A DNA stretch of 64,000 bases, from positions 26,199-90,198 of the forward strand of contig CAAFYU010000051.1 of assembly GCA_900767135.1 (NCBI GenBank), in the 5' to 3' direction. A program made the position numbers and the translations under genes. The notes under the pieces are model-generated. The model saw only the letters and a program-made list of their open reading frames with translations, was not told the origin of the DNA and did not search any database. Source of the stretch: Candidatus Gastranaerophilales bacterium (GTDB lineage: Bacteria; Cyanobacteriota; Vampirovibrionia; Gastranaerophilales; Gastranaerophilaceae). Below, piece by piece: positions 26,401 through 33,821 of this stretch (its first letter is position 1; each line of letters begins with the position of its first letter).

Positions 26401-26699
26401 TTGACATTATTTCTATGATTAAACACGCTGTAAAAGAAGATGAAGAATTACTAACATCAGAGGAAAGAGTGACAAGAGCCATAAATAAACTAAAAGAAGA
26501 AATTAACTTTTCTCCGGCTCAAGAAAAATGGTTGGAACTTATTAAAAATCATTTAATAGAGAATTTAACCATAGATAAAGATGATTTTGAATTATTGCCT
26601 GTCTTTACAAGGAAAGGTGGAATATCAGTTGCTAAACGAATTTTCAATGGTATATTTGATACAATAATTTCAAGATTAAATGAACTAATAGCAGCATAA
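23454..26699 (+). CDS. hsdR: type I restriction enzyme, R subunit (EcoEI-like)
   Basis: The 1,081-residue motor-nuclease subunit of a type I restriction system. In order: an N-terminal DUF4145-like helical domain (1-120), a Gln/Lys-rich coiled coil (about 140-180), a nuclease segment with DYALIVKGNLLGIIEAKK, the helicase Walker A ATGTGKT near residue 376, DEAH-like VVDECHRGY, GLTATPAQHT, and motif VI QMLGRGTRLC. It translocates and cuts foreign DNA when bound to HsdM2S. Start ATG 23454 has CAGGGG at a fair distance upstream. Unusually, two other genes stand between hsdR and hsdM. The DUF4145 extension is typical of the EcoEI branch. Confidence 0.94.
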   Translation: MSNFEFLKNEYPELAKLAQLAEIYYAFDPASSIGKLRTFCEFVVKDIYTQQTTIPRGISFKDLISECRNEEFIPEKILNLIDIIRIKGNLAIHEQKGSKEEALQALKDVYFIAYWYYILKTDKKPNFIPFKEPVNTDKKIIDEQKQLIEKLQKQLEVQQQKQQITSEKLIKFKKRSADISNNKQFNFTEKQTRQKLIDLKLNKQGWEIIDFKDDLNLMNLNNVAVRELPTKDGFADYALIVKGNLLGIIEAKKISVGSKNVIEQAKRYSKDVIQGSGIWREYKVPFLYATNGETIHFLDIRNETNIQREILEFHNAVALDEKFQQEKINFKAWLDKNPIESYYNSDKHLYPFQQKAISAAENTILDQKREMMLAMATGTGKTFTILSLIYRLLEAKVIKRVLFLVDRKVLAAQAVTAFSSFSTPHGSKFDKEYEVYSQKFQKEDFEDGATFNPNVLPNEYLTNPQPNHSFVYVSTIQRMTINLQGKYSNISEDDMNEEYEIDAEKLNIPIHAFDLIVVDECHRGYTSKESNIWRDTIKHFDGIKIGLTATPAQHTVAYFNEPIFKYSVEEAVDDGFLVDYDDPIIINSGVKINGVFLKEGEQIELVDVKTGKSRIDYLEDERNFDATDVEKKITVPDCNVKVIRELKKYIEEHVEKTGRFPKTLIFASNDLPNRSHVDEIVEICKKEFNQGDDFVCKITGSPTVDRPLQKIKTFRNRPEPKIVVTVDMLSTGVDVPSIEFIVLLRPVKSRILWEQMLGRGTRLCNDINKDHFTIVDCFNGTLIDYFKNVSGFDYKMQKETVPISEVIEKIYNGENKDYNIKVLTRRLRRIQKNMSGKAYELFSKFIEKGNIGKFADELKNNIENDFIDTMNILRNEEFQNLLVNYPRNDKSFIRAVDYVDEVTSGRVNRYDGTSTTTKDYLNEFCEFVKNNKEQVEAIKLLFNSPKDWNTSALKEINDLLKQNDFKVETLQKIYGSVYHKSLVDIISMIKHAVKEDEELLTSEERVTRAINKLKEEINFSPAQEKWLELIKNHLIENLTIDKDDFELLPVFTRKGGISVAKRIFNGIFDTIISRLNELIAA

Positions 26700-26709
26700 A
26701 AGGAGTTAA

Positions 26710-27339
26710 ATGTTAAGAATAACAAGAAAACTAAAAAATTGGTTTACTGATGAAAAAGAGTTTGATGAAGGTGAATATAAAAATCAATTATTGAATGCTC
26801 ACAAAGAGAATAAAGCTTTTAATGACAAAGTAATATCTACAACTTCTATCGCTGCAGTTCCACTATTAATTAATTTGTCAGAGAAATTATATTTCAATAA
26901 TTGTTTAATATATTGGTTGTTTTTAGCATCATTAATACTTTTTGTAGGAATTTTTCTTTTTCAAATAATAAATAATATATTAGCAACAAAAGGTTGTGAT
27001 AAAGGGCTAGAAAAAAATTATTCTATTTCGAATTGGTTTTTTGATAAAACTGATAAAATTGAGATAGGTATATATATTTTCTTTTTTATTGCACTTTTAC
27101 TTTCATTGATTATGTTTATAATAAACTTAAATATATCAATAAATGATAAGAAAAGTAGTGCAAAATATAGTATAAAAGAAGAAAGGACGATTGGAATGAC
27201 AGAACACAAAAATTTAAGAATAAAAAACGAAACTTATACACCTCACAAAACCCAAAGACCAAGTGAAGAGAAAAAATCTCAAACTCCACATCAAATTCAA
27301 AGACCACAACAACCTCAACGAGAAAAGAAAGGGAAATAA
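26710..27339 (+). CDS. unrecognised membrane protein within the type I restriction operon
   Basis: A 209-residue protein with three or four transmembrane segments, near residues 41-60, 65-90 and 117-145, and a polar C-terminal tail rich in Pro, Gln and Lys that ends PQREKKGK. I do not recognise it. It begins 10 nt after hsdR with AAGGAG upstream and is followed 6 nt later by a small gene whose protein ends with a similar Pro/Gln/Lys tail. No such membrane protein is part of a standard type I system. Because the genes on both sides are restriction genes in one operon, a role in membrane-linked defence is possible; a phage-sensing or cell-killing membrane effector is one option. Confidence 0.8.
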   Translation: MLRITRKLKNWFTDEKEFDEGEYKNQLLNAHKENKAFNDKVISTTSIAAVPLLINLSEKLYFNNCLIYWLFLASLILFVGIFLFQIINNILATKGCDKGLEKNYSISNWFFDKTDKIEIGIYIFFFIALLLSLIMFIINLNISINDKKSSAKYSIKEERTIGMTEHKNLRIKNETYTPHKTQRPSEEKKSQTPHQIQRPQQPQREKKGK

Positions 27340-27345
27340 AAAAGC

Positions 27346-27486
27346 ATGCTCAATAATAGACACAATGAAACTAATTATAGTCATAAATTTATATGTCCTA
27401 ATGATAAAGAAAAACAAAATTCGGTTACACCGAATAAATTAGTTAGACCAACACCAAAACCACAACAACCAAAAGAAAATAAATAA
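27346..27486 (+). CDS. 46-residue protein with a Pro/Gln tail like its neighbour
   Basis: A short open frame reads MLNNRHNETNYSHKF and ends TPKPQQPKENK. The C-terminal segment resembles the tail of the preceding membrane protein (QRPQQPQREKKGK), which supports a common origin or a shared partner. ATG 27346 lies 6 nt after the previous stop with only a weak AAAGC upstream, so it would depend on coupling. The next gene (hsdM) starts 19 nt later. Function unknown. Confidence 0.45.
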   Translation: MLNNRHNETNYSHKFICPNDKEKQNSVTPNKLVRPTPKPQQPKENK

Positions 27487-27505
27487 TAAACAATAGGAAA
27501 CAGGA

Positions 27506-28906
27506 ATGGATATAGTAAATAAATTATGGGGGTTTTGTAATATCCTCAAGCACGATGGAATAGACTACGGCGATTATATAGAACAGCTTACATACTTGCT
27601 TTTCTTAAAAATGGCAGATGAAAAAGGTGTTGAAATACCTGATGATTGTAAATGGGAAACGATTAAAACAAAATCGGGTCAAGAACTTTTGGATCATTAT
27701 TCTGATGTCCTAAAAAAATTAAGAAAAGAAAAAGGAATTTTAGGCGATATTTTTACTGATGCAACTTCTCGTTTTACACAAGCTGTAAATTTAAAAAAAC
27801 TAATTAATATGGTTGATGAGCAGGACTGGTCTGCTCTTGATGTTGATGTAAAAGGTGCTGCTTTTGAAGGTTTGTTAGAAAAATCAGCCAGTGAAGGGAA
27901 AAAAGGTGCAGGTCAATATTTCACACCACGTCCCCTTATTCAAGCTATCGTAAAAGTAATGCAACCTGACCCAAGAGGCAAAAAAAGTTTTAAAATTTGC
28001 GATCCTGCTTGCGGAACCGGTGGTTTTTTGATGGTAGCTTATGAATGGTTAATGCAAATAACTAATGGTGTACTTGATAGGGATGATGCAAAAAGAATCA
28101 AAAAAGAAACCTATTACGGGCAAGATTTAGTTGCAAGACCTCGTAGATTAGCATTGATGAATATGTTTCTACATGGAGTAGAACCACATATAAAACTTGG
28201 TGATACAATTTATGAACCTCTGGATTCTAACAGGTTTGATTGTATTCTTTCTAATCCTCCATTTGGAACTAAAGGCTCAGGCTCAATTCCAACAAGAGAT
28301 GATTTTACGGTAGAAACAACAAACAAACAGCTAAATTTTTTACAACATATAGTAAATGTTTTAAAGCCAAATGGAAGAGCTGCTGTTGTATTACCTGATA
28401 ACTGTCTTTTTGGGGATGTCGCAGGTGATGTCTTTAAAAATGTAATGCAAGATTGTAACGTACACACAATTTTGAGACTTCCAAGAGGTACTTTTACGCC
28501 ATACTCTCAAGGTGTAAAAGCAAATGTGATTTTCTTTCAAAAAGGAAAACCAACACTAAATACTTGGATATATGATAACAGGTCTAATATTCCAAACATA
28601 ACTAAAAAAGATAGACCTCTAACACTCGAGCATTTTTCTGAATTCATTGAATGCTATGGAAAAGATCCTAACGGACAAAGTCCAAGAGCAGAAAAAGCAT
28701 CAAAAGATGAGCGATGGAAGAAATTTGACATTAACGAAATAAAAGGAAGAAACTACAAACTCGATATTTCTTGGCTAAAAGACGAAGATGCAGACGACTT
28801 ACTGGAACCAAATGAACTTATCTCAGACGCTCTTTCAGAATTATCTGCGGTAATGGACGACTTAAATGAATTGTTAGTACTTCTTGAAAATAGTGAGGAT
28901 GAATAA
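27506..28906 (+). CDS. hsdM: type I restriction N6-adenine methyltransferase subunit
   Basis: A 466-residue HsdM. The N-terminal helical domain starts with MDIVNKLWGFCNILKHDGIDYGDYIEQLTYLLFLK, and the catalytic domain has GQYFTPRPLI, the SAM motif DPACGTGGFLM (near residue 167), and the catalytic LSNPPFGTKG (near residue 250). With HsdS it methylates one adenine in each half-site, and with HsdR it forms the full restriction enzyme. Start ATG 27506 follows AATAGGAAACAGGA. The stop overlaps the start of hsdS by 1 nt. Confidence 0.96.
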   Translation: MDIVNKLWGFCNILKHDGIDYGDYIEQLTYLLFLKMADEKGVEIPDDCKWETIKTKSGQELLDHYSDVLKKLRKEKGILGDIFTDATSRFTQAVNLKKLINMVDEQDWSALDVDVKGAAFEGLLEKSASEGKKGAGQYFTPRPLIQAIVKVMQPDPRGKKSFKICDPACGTGGFLMVAYEWLMQITNGVLDRDDAKRIKKETYYGQDLVARPRRLALMNMFLHGVEPHIKLGDTIYEPLDSNRFDCILSNPPFGTKGSGSIPTRDDFTVETTNKQLNFLQHIVNVLKPNGRAAVVLPDNCLFGDVAGDVFKNVMQDCNVHTILRLPRGTFTPYSQGVKANVIFFQKGKPTLNTWIYDNRSNIPNITKKDRPLTLEHFSEFIECYGKDPNGQSPRAEKASKDERWKKFDINEIKGRNYKLDISWLKDEDADDLLEPNELISDALSELSAVMDDLNELLVLLENSEDE

Positions 28907-30522
28907 TGGCAGAACTTCCTCAAAATTGGCAAAAAGAATATTTAACCAATATTTGTAATGTTTATCAACCAAAAACTATTTCTACTAAAGAATTATTAGC
29001 AGATGGGTCTTATCCAGTATATGGAGCTAATGGGCAAATAGGATATTATGATAAATACAACCATGAGTTTTCAGAAGTATTAATAACCTGCAGGGGTGCT
29101 ACTTGTGGCAATATAAATAAATCTGTTCCAAAATCTTGGATTAATGGTAATGCTATGGTAGCATCGCCTATAAGTAATGCTTTATTAGATAAAAATTATT
29201 TATTCTATTATTTAAAAAATACATCTTTTGCTGATTATATTTCAGGAACGGCACAACCTCAAATAACAAGAACTTCATTGACTAAAATGCCAGTTATTTA
29301 TCCACCACTGAATGAGCAAAAACGCATTGTTGAAAAATTAGATAAAATAATGAGAATTGTTGATGGAGTTAATGCAAGATTAGACAAAATTCCAACAGCT
29401 CTAAAGCGTGTTCGTCAGTCAATTTTAAACCAAGCCATTACAGGTGAACTCACAAAAGACTGGCGTGAAAAAAACTTAGACATAATACCTGCATCAATAA
29501 TGATAGAACATTTTAAACAATTATTGTTAGAAAGTTCTTCTAAAAATGAAAGAGATAATATAAATAATATCTTTTCATATAAAGAGAATTATTTCTCCTT
29601 TGGCATTCCACACACTTGGACTTTTTCAATTTTAGAGAAATTGTGTAAATCTTTTAAGTATGGGACATCTACAAAATCTGAATCATCGGGTTTAGTTACT
29701 GTCTTGAGAATGGGAAATATACAAAAAGGAGAAATTGATTGGAATGACCTTGTTTATACTTCAGATTCCAAAGAAATTGAAAAATATAAATTAGAAAAAA
29801 ATGATGTATTATTCAACAGAACAAATAGTCCTGAACTTGTTGGGAAAACAGCTATTTATAGAGGGGAAAGAGCAGCTATTTATGCAGGCTATTTAATAAA
29901 AATAGAAAATTATAAAATTCTAAATTCAGAATATTTAAATTATGCTCTAAATTCAACATTTGCAAAAGAATGGAAATTGGATGTTAAAACTGATGGAGTA
30001 AGTCAATCTAATATAAATGCTCAAAAACTTGCAAAATTTGAAGTTCCATTACCTCCATTAGAGGAACAAGCAGAAATTGTATGTAGGGTAAAATTGGCAT
30101 TTGAAAAATTAGATAAAATAGAATCAAGATATCAAAAAGCAAAAGAATATTCTGATAAACTTACTCAATCAATACTAAATAAAGCATTTAGAGGAGAACT
30201 TGTTCCTCAAGATCCAAATGACAAACCAATTAGTCTTGATGAGATACAAGCTCAAATAGTAGAAAAACCATCAAAAAAAAGAAAAACATTAAAAAATAAT
30301 AAGGTGCAAGAAATGGTAAAGGAAATAATTGAAATATTAAAAGAGTATCCTGAAGGTATCTCTCCAGAGGAATTATTTAAAAATTCAAAATATTCTCAAA
30401 AGGATTTTACTGATGACGATATTATTGAATTTTATAAAGAACTTTCAAATTTATTAGACTCAAAATTAACTGAAGAAAAGGATTCTGTTAATCATAAAAT
30501 ATTAATAAAGAAGGTAAAATAG
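28906..30522 (+). CDS. hsdS: type I restriction specificity subunit
   Basis: A 538-residue HsdS with two target recognition domains. The first, residues 1-150, ends with LNEQKRIVEKLDKI, and the second, about 225-410, ends with PLPPLEEQAEIVCRVKLAFEKLDKI; each is followed by the conserved helical spacer (SILNQAITGELTKDWR and SILNKAFRGELVPQ). Each domain reads one half of a split target sequence. Beyond the second spacer is an extra 110-residue Lys-rich C-terminal extension (KKRKTLKNNKVQEM and on) that is not usual for HsdS. The gene overlaps the following ATPase gene by 1 nt, so the next pair of genes is read from the same transcript. Confidence 0.94.
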   Translation: MAELPQNWQKEYLTNICNVYQPKTISTKELLADGSYPVYGANGQIGYYDKYNHEFSEVLITCRGATCGNINKSVPKSWINGNAMVASPISNALLDKNYLFYYLKNTSFADYISGTAQPQITRTSLTKMPVIYPPLNEQKRIVEKLDKIMRIVDGVNARLDKIPTALKRVRQSILNQAITGELTKDWREKNLDIIPASIMIEHFKQLLLESSSKNERDNINNIFSYKENYFSFGIPHTWTFSILEKLCKSFKYGTSTKSESSGLVTVLRMGNIQKGEIDWNDLVYTSDSKEIEKYKLEKNDVLFNRTNSPELVGKTAIYRGERAAIYAGYLIKIENYKILNSEYLNYALNSTFAKEWKLDVKTDGVSQSNINAQKLAKFEVPLPPLEEQAEIVCRVKLAFEKLDKIESRYQKAKEYSDKLTQSILNKAFRGELVPQDPNDKPISLDEIQAQIVEKPSKKRKTLKNNKVQEMVKEIIEILKEYPEGISPEELFKNSKYSQKDFTDDDIIEFYKELSNLLDSKLTEEKDSVNHKILIKKVK

Positions 30523-32075
30523 TGAAATTAAAAAAATTAAAAATAAAAAAATATAAAAATTTAGAAAATCTGGAAATTGATTTTATGGACTCAAATATTA
30601 CTGCAGTACTTGGACAAAACGGCTGTGGAAAATCAAATTTGTTTGAGTTCATTTCAGAAATATTTTTGGACATTGATGAAGGGAAAAAACCGTCATCTAA
30701 CTATAAAATAGAATATTCATTATGGGTTGATAGTAAAACTGTAAATGTAACTATCGAATATGATAGCAAATATAAGATTTGCATTGATTCTGTAGATGAT
30801 AAAAAAACTTATGTGAAAGTTCCTAAAACATATGAAAAATATTTACCAAGATTTATTTTTGCGTATTATTCTGGTACAAATCAACGTTTAAAAAAACGAT
30901 TTGATCAATCTAAAATTGATTTTCAAAAAAGTTTTCTAAAGCGTGATAAAGAAATACAAACAAGAAAATTTTTGTATGCAGAGAAGAAACACAGTTTATT
31001 TGTTCTTTTAATATTTCTTCTCCTAGATGAGCAGCCTCAAATTAAAGAACTGCTAAAAGAAATATTAAATATTGAATCTCTTTCTATGGCTTTATTTAAA
31101 CTCCATCGTCCATATTGGGCTAAAGACAAAAATTCTTATTTTTGGGGTTCTAAAGGTTTTGTTAGTAGATTTTTACAAAAGTTGTATGAAAATGCAATAG
31201 CACCAATAAAACTTAATGCCACCTCTTATACTCAAAGAGAACAAGGGCAACCAATAAGAGAAAATACTGAATTTATATATTTATATTTTGATAAGATTGA
31301 AAAATTAAAAAGCTTAATGAACTTGTCTGAAATAAAAAAAGATGAGACATCAGACAGATATTTATTTAAAGCTATTGAAAGTATGTATATTTCGGATTTG
31401 GTAGAAGATATTGTTATCAAAACAAATGTAAATAGAGCGAAAAATACTTCAATTAACTTTGATGATTTAAGTGAAGGAGAAATGCAATTATTTACAGTAT
31501 TGGGTCTTTTAAAGTTTACAAATACTGAAAATAGTCTTTTCTTGTTAGATGAGCCTGATACTCATTTAAATCCTAATTGGAGTAGATATTATGTTAATAA
31601 ATACATAAGAGATATTATTGGCTCTATTGAAACTTCAAAAACCCATGTCTTATTGACCACACATGACCCTGTTTTAATTGGAGGCTTAAAGAAAGAAGAC
31701 GTTGTTATAATGCAAAGAATGGATGACAACTCAATAAAAGCAGAACATCCTGAAACTGATCCAATGGGTTCTAGTTATGATGGTATTTTAACTGGAGATG
31801 GATTTGACTTAGGTAGTTCAATATCTCCTGAGTTAGAAGAAACTATTGAACGTAAAATGATTTTGTCGTTTAAAGATGATAAAACTCCTGCTGAAGAATT
31901 GGAGTTAAAAAATTTGAAAAAACAAATAAAAGATTATGATTATGCTATTTCTAATGATGATCCTTTATACAATGAGTACTTAAAAGCAAAATTTAGTATT
32001 ATTGATAAACTTGGAAATATAAAATCAGAGTCTAGTACTAAAATTTTAAAAAAACTATTAAATATAGAGGATTAG
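30522..32075 (+). CDS. AAA/ABC-type ATPase, Septu PtuA-like
   Basis: A 517-residue ATPase with Walker A GQNGCGKS (31-38), an ABC-like signature LSEGEMQLF (about 316-324), Walker B LFLLDEPDTHLNP (about 338) and the H-loop TTHDP. Its MKLKKLKIKKYKNLENLEIDF start and the RecF/SMC-like head fit PtuA of the Septu defence system. The ATPase is followed directly by an HNH nuclease gene, the partner combination that defines Septu (PtuAB). It starts within the last base of the hsdS stop, so the pair belongs to the type I operon. In Septu the ATPase senses phage and the HNH protein degrades nucleic acid; the same pair also serves retron Ec78-type systems, but no reverse transcriptase is here. Confidence 0.85.
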   Translation: MKLKKLKIKKYKNLENLEIDFMDSNITAVLGQNGCGKSNLFEFISEIFLDIDEGKKPSSNYKIEYSLWVDSKTVNVTIEYDSKYKICIDSVDDKKTYVKVPKTYEKYLPRFIFAYYSGTNQRLKKRFDQSKIDFQKSFLKRDKEIQTRKFLYAEKKHSLFVLLIFLLLDEQPQIKELLKEILNIESLSMALFKLHRPYWAKDKNSYFWGSKGFVSRFLQKLYENAIAPIKLNATSYTQREQGQPIRENTEFIYLYFDKIEKLKSLMNLSEIKKDETSDRYLFKAIESMYISDLVEDIVIKTNVNRAKNTSINFDDLSEGEMQLFTVLGLLKFTNTENSLFLLDEPDTHLNPNWSRYYVNKYIRDIIGSIETSKTHVLLTTHDPVLIGGLKKEDVVIMQRMDDNSIKAEHPETDPMGSSYDGILTGDGFDLGSSISPELEETIERKMILSFKDDKTPAEELELKNLKKQIKDYDYAISNDDPLYNEYLKAKFSIIDKLGNIKSESSTKILKKLLNIED

Positions 32076-32080
32076 TTTTG
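32066..32080 (+). promoter_or_regulatory. ribosome binding site that sets a TTG start
   Basis: AGAGG near 32067, within the last codons of the PtuA-like gene, stands 6-8 nt before TTG at 32078. No ATG or GTG lies nearby in frame ahead of the conserved N-terminal residues, so the HNH gene most likely begins at this TTG. Confidence 0.5.
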
Positions 32081-32818
32081 CGATACGTTGATATAAATTC
32101 CTTAGAAAATTTAGATGAATTACAAGAAAGATTAAACCTATGCAAAGATTGGAATTGCGTTAAAGAAGAACTGTCAAATTTAAGTCAAAAAACTTGTTGG
32201 TATTGTGAACACTATATTACTGGCAGTGGTTATGCTGAAATAGATCACTGGCGACCAAAATGTGAAGGGCAATATCCTTGGCTTGAATTTACTTTAAGAA
32301 ATTATATTTATAGTTGTAAAGCTTGCAACAATAAAAAATCAACACATTTTCCTTTAGTTGATGAAGCAAAAAAAGCAAGCTGTGAAATCGAGTTATCTAA
32401 TGAAGAACCATTATTATTAAATCCATGCAACAAAGAAGATGTCCGTTCTGTATGTTATGATAATTCTGGACGGTTATTCCCTAGAACAGATAAAATTAAA
32501 GAAAAAGTAAAAATAACAAAACAAATATTAAAATTAGATACTAATGAACGCTTAGCAAAAAAACAAAGAGCATTTAACCAGCTTGACGAAAATTTAAAAT
32601 ATATAAAAAAGTGCAAAAAACGGGAGTTCGCTGATATATTAATAGAACGGATAAATAAACTTATTACATATGATGAAGGCAATGAATTTGTTTGGTCTTT
32701 TTGTATGTACATTGAATCTTGGCTTAGGGATAATGAAAAAGATTTAACAGAGATTCCGATTAGAGAAAAAATTAAATTCCCTCAAGATTTTTGTGAAGTC
32801 TATTTAGGAGTGGTATAA
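32078..32818 (+). CDS. HNH endonuclease, Septu PtuB-like
   Basis: A 246-residue HNH nuclease. The zinc and catalytic residues are C40-W-Y-C43, D56-H57 in AEIDHWRPK, and C80-x-x-C83-N-N in CKACNNKK, with the intervening WLEFTLRNYIYS block common to PtuB-like proteins. The carboxy-terminal half is helical. It begins at a TTG 2 nt after the PtuA-like stop. It is the last gene of the operon hsdR, membrane protein, small protein, hsdM, hsdS, ptuA-like, ptuB-like. A Septu-like effector attached to a complete type I restriction operon suggests a layered or shared-expression defence. Confidence 0.85.
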   Translation: MRYVDINSLENLDELQERLNLCKDWNCVKEELSNLSQKTCWYCEHYITGSGYAEIDHWRPKCEGQYPWLEFTLRNYIYSCKACNNKKSTHFPLVDEAKKASCEIELSNEEPLLLNPCNKEDVRSVCYDNSGRLFPRTDKIKEKVKITKQILKLDTNERLAKKQRAFNQLDENLKYIKKCKKREFADILIERINKLITYDEGNEFVWSFCMYIESWLRDNEKDLTEIPIREKIKFPQDFCEVYLGVV

Positions 32819-32902
32819 TTAAAAAATTCCCAAAATTTAAAATACATACTTGCAATTTAGAACTCTTTAAGTAATGAATACAACACCTAAAAAGGAGGTC
32901 GT

Positions 32903-33126
32903 ATGAGTAAAAATAAGAATATCGCATTAAGCAAAAAGATTTTAGGAAGTTGGAAAAATTAGCTGAGTGGATTTATAATACAGGCACTGTTATTGATTAT
33001 TTTTGTAGGACTCAACAAAAAATTGAAGAGCTATATAATCTTACCCCAATCGTAGAAAATTTAAGGCAAGATACTGATGCAGTAAATGCTTATTTTATAA
33101 ATTATCCTGACAACAAGAATTTTTAA
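32903..33126 (+). pseudogene. frameshifted small gene of about 74 codons
   Basis: ATG 32903 has a perfect AAGGAGGT binding site. The frame reads MSKNKNIALSKK, but at a run of five A (32933-32937) it moves into another frame, where it would otherwise continue FRKLEKLAEWIYNTGTVIDYF to a stop at 33124. In the first frame a stop comes after 19 codons. One missing A would restore a 74-residue protein. Either the gene is broken, the run is a sequencing or assembly error, or there is programmed slippage (the heptamer C AAA AAG is not ideal). The protein is not recognised. Confidence 0.6.
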
Positions 33127-33308
33127 ATGGTATTTAAGACCTGTTTTAATACTGTTCAAAAAGTGTTCAAAAAAATGAATTGTGTCTGAATGATACATTT
33201 TGAAAGAGTTTGCTTGATATTTAACTTATAGTAAGTGATGAATGTCATTGATGATAAGAGGAAAATTGTTTGAGCAAATTCCAGTAAGTGCACTAATTAT
33301 CATTCGAG

Positions 33309-33737
33309 ATGAACTCAACAAAATTGCTAAGATTGAAACGAATTTTAAATACTATGGATTTACAAGAAAACGAAACTTTGACGTTTAATGATGTTGTAAG
33401 TCGTTCGCAACTAAAACCTACTCGAAATCAAACTTACCAAAAACCTGAAGATCATTATGCTGAAGACGACTCTTTAGCTGATGCTGCAGCAGGGTTTGTT
33501 GCAGGTTTGATGGTAGGTAATCAAAGTTCAAAACAAAATCGTATCAACAAACTTAGAAAAGAAGTCAAAGTGCTTGATGATGAATACAAATTTGAACGTG
33601 GTTTTGAATCTGAATGGTACGAGGACGAACATTTATCAGCTAAATACAAAAATCGTGATGAAGAAAAATATCTACAGGCTCGCAAAGAGGAACTTCGAAA
33701 CGCAAATATGGCTTATGACACATATAACTCCAGATGA
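33309..33737 (+). CDS. hypothetical protein, 142 aa
   Basis: Not recognised. It has a small hydrophobic segment, SLADAAAGFVAGLMVGNQ (about residues 57-74), possibly one membrane-inserted helix, followed by a highly charged coiled region (INKLRKEVKVLDDEYKFERG and YLQARKEELRN). No binding site precedes ATG 33309, and ATG 33354 (MDLQENE) is an alternative start. It stands alone between the frameshifted small gene and the large repeat-protein gene. A phage-related structural or tail-assembly origin is possible but cannot be shown. Confidence 0.45.
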   Translation: MNSTKLLRLKRILNTMDLQENETLTFNDVVSRSQLKPTRNQTYQKPEDHYAEDDSLADAAAGFVAGLMVGNQSSKQNRINKLRKEVKVLDDEYKFERGFESEWYEDEHLSAKYKNRDEEKYLQARKEELRNANMAYDTYNSR

Positions 33738-33809
33738 ACGTAGGGACGATGGTGATATAGACAATATGAATGATTTTTAATATATAGAATATAAAAGTTA
33801 TTTTTTTAG

Positions 33810-33821
33810 TAAAATAGATAT
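33810..33821 (+). promoter_or_regulatory. -10 box 6 nt before the large repeat-protein start
   Basis: TAAAAT at 33810-33815, AGATAT, then ATG 33822. There is no Shine-Dalgarno sequence and no clear -35 box. Leaderless translation is predicted. Confidence 0.45.

Noticed and set aside
30522..32818. Retron with a PtuAB effector
   Set aside because: No reverse transcriptase and no msr/msd-like structure were seen between the type I genes and the ATPase; it is a Septu-like pair.
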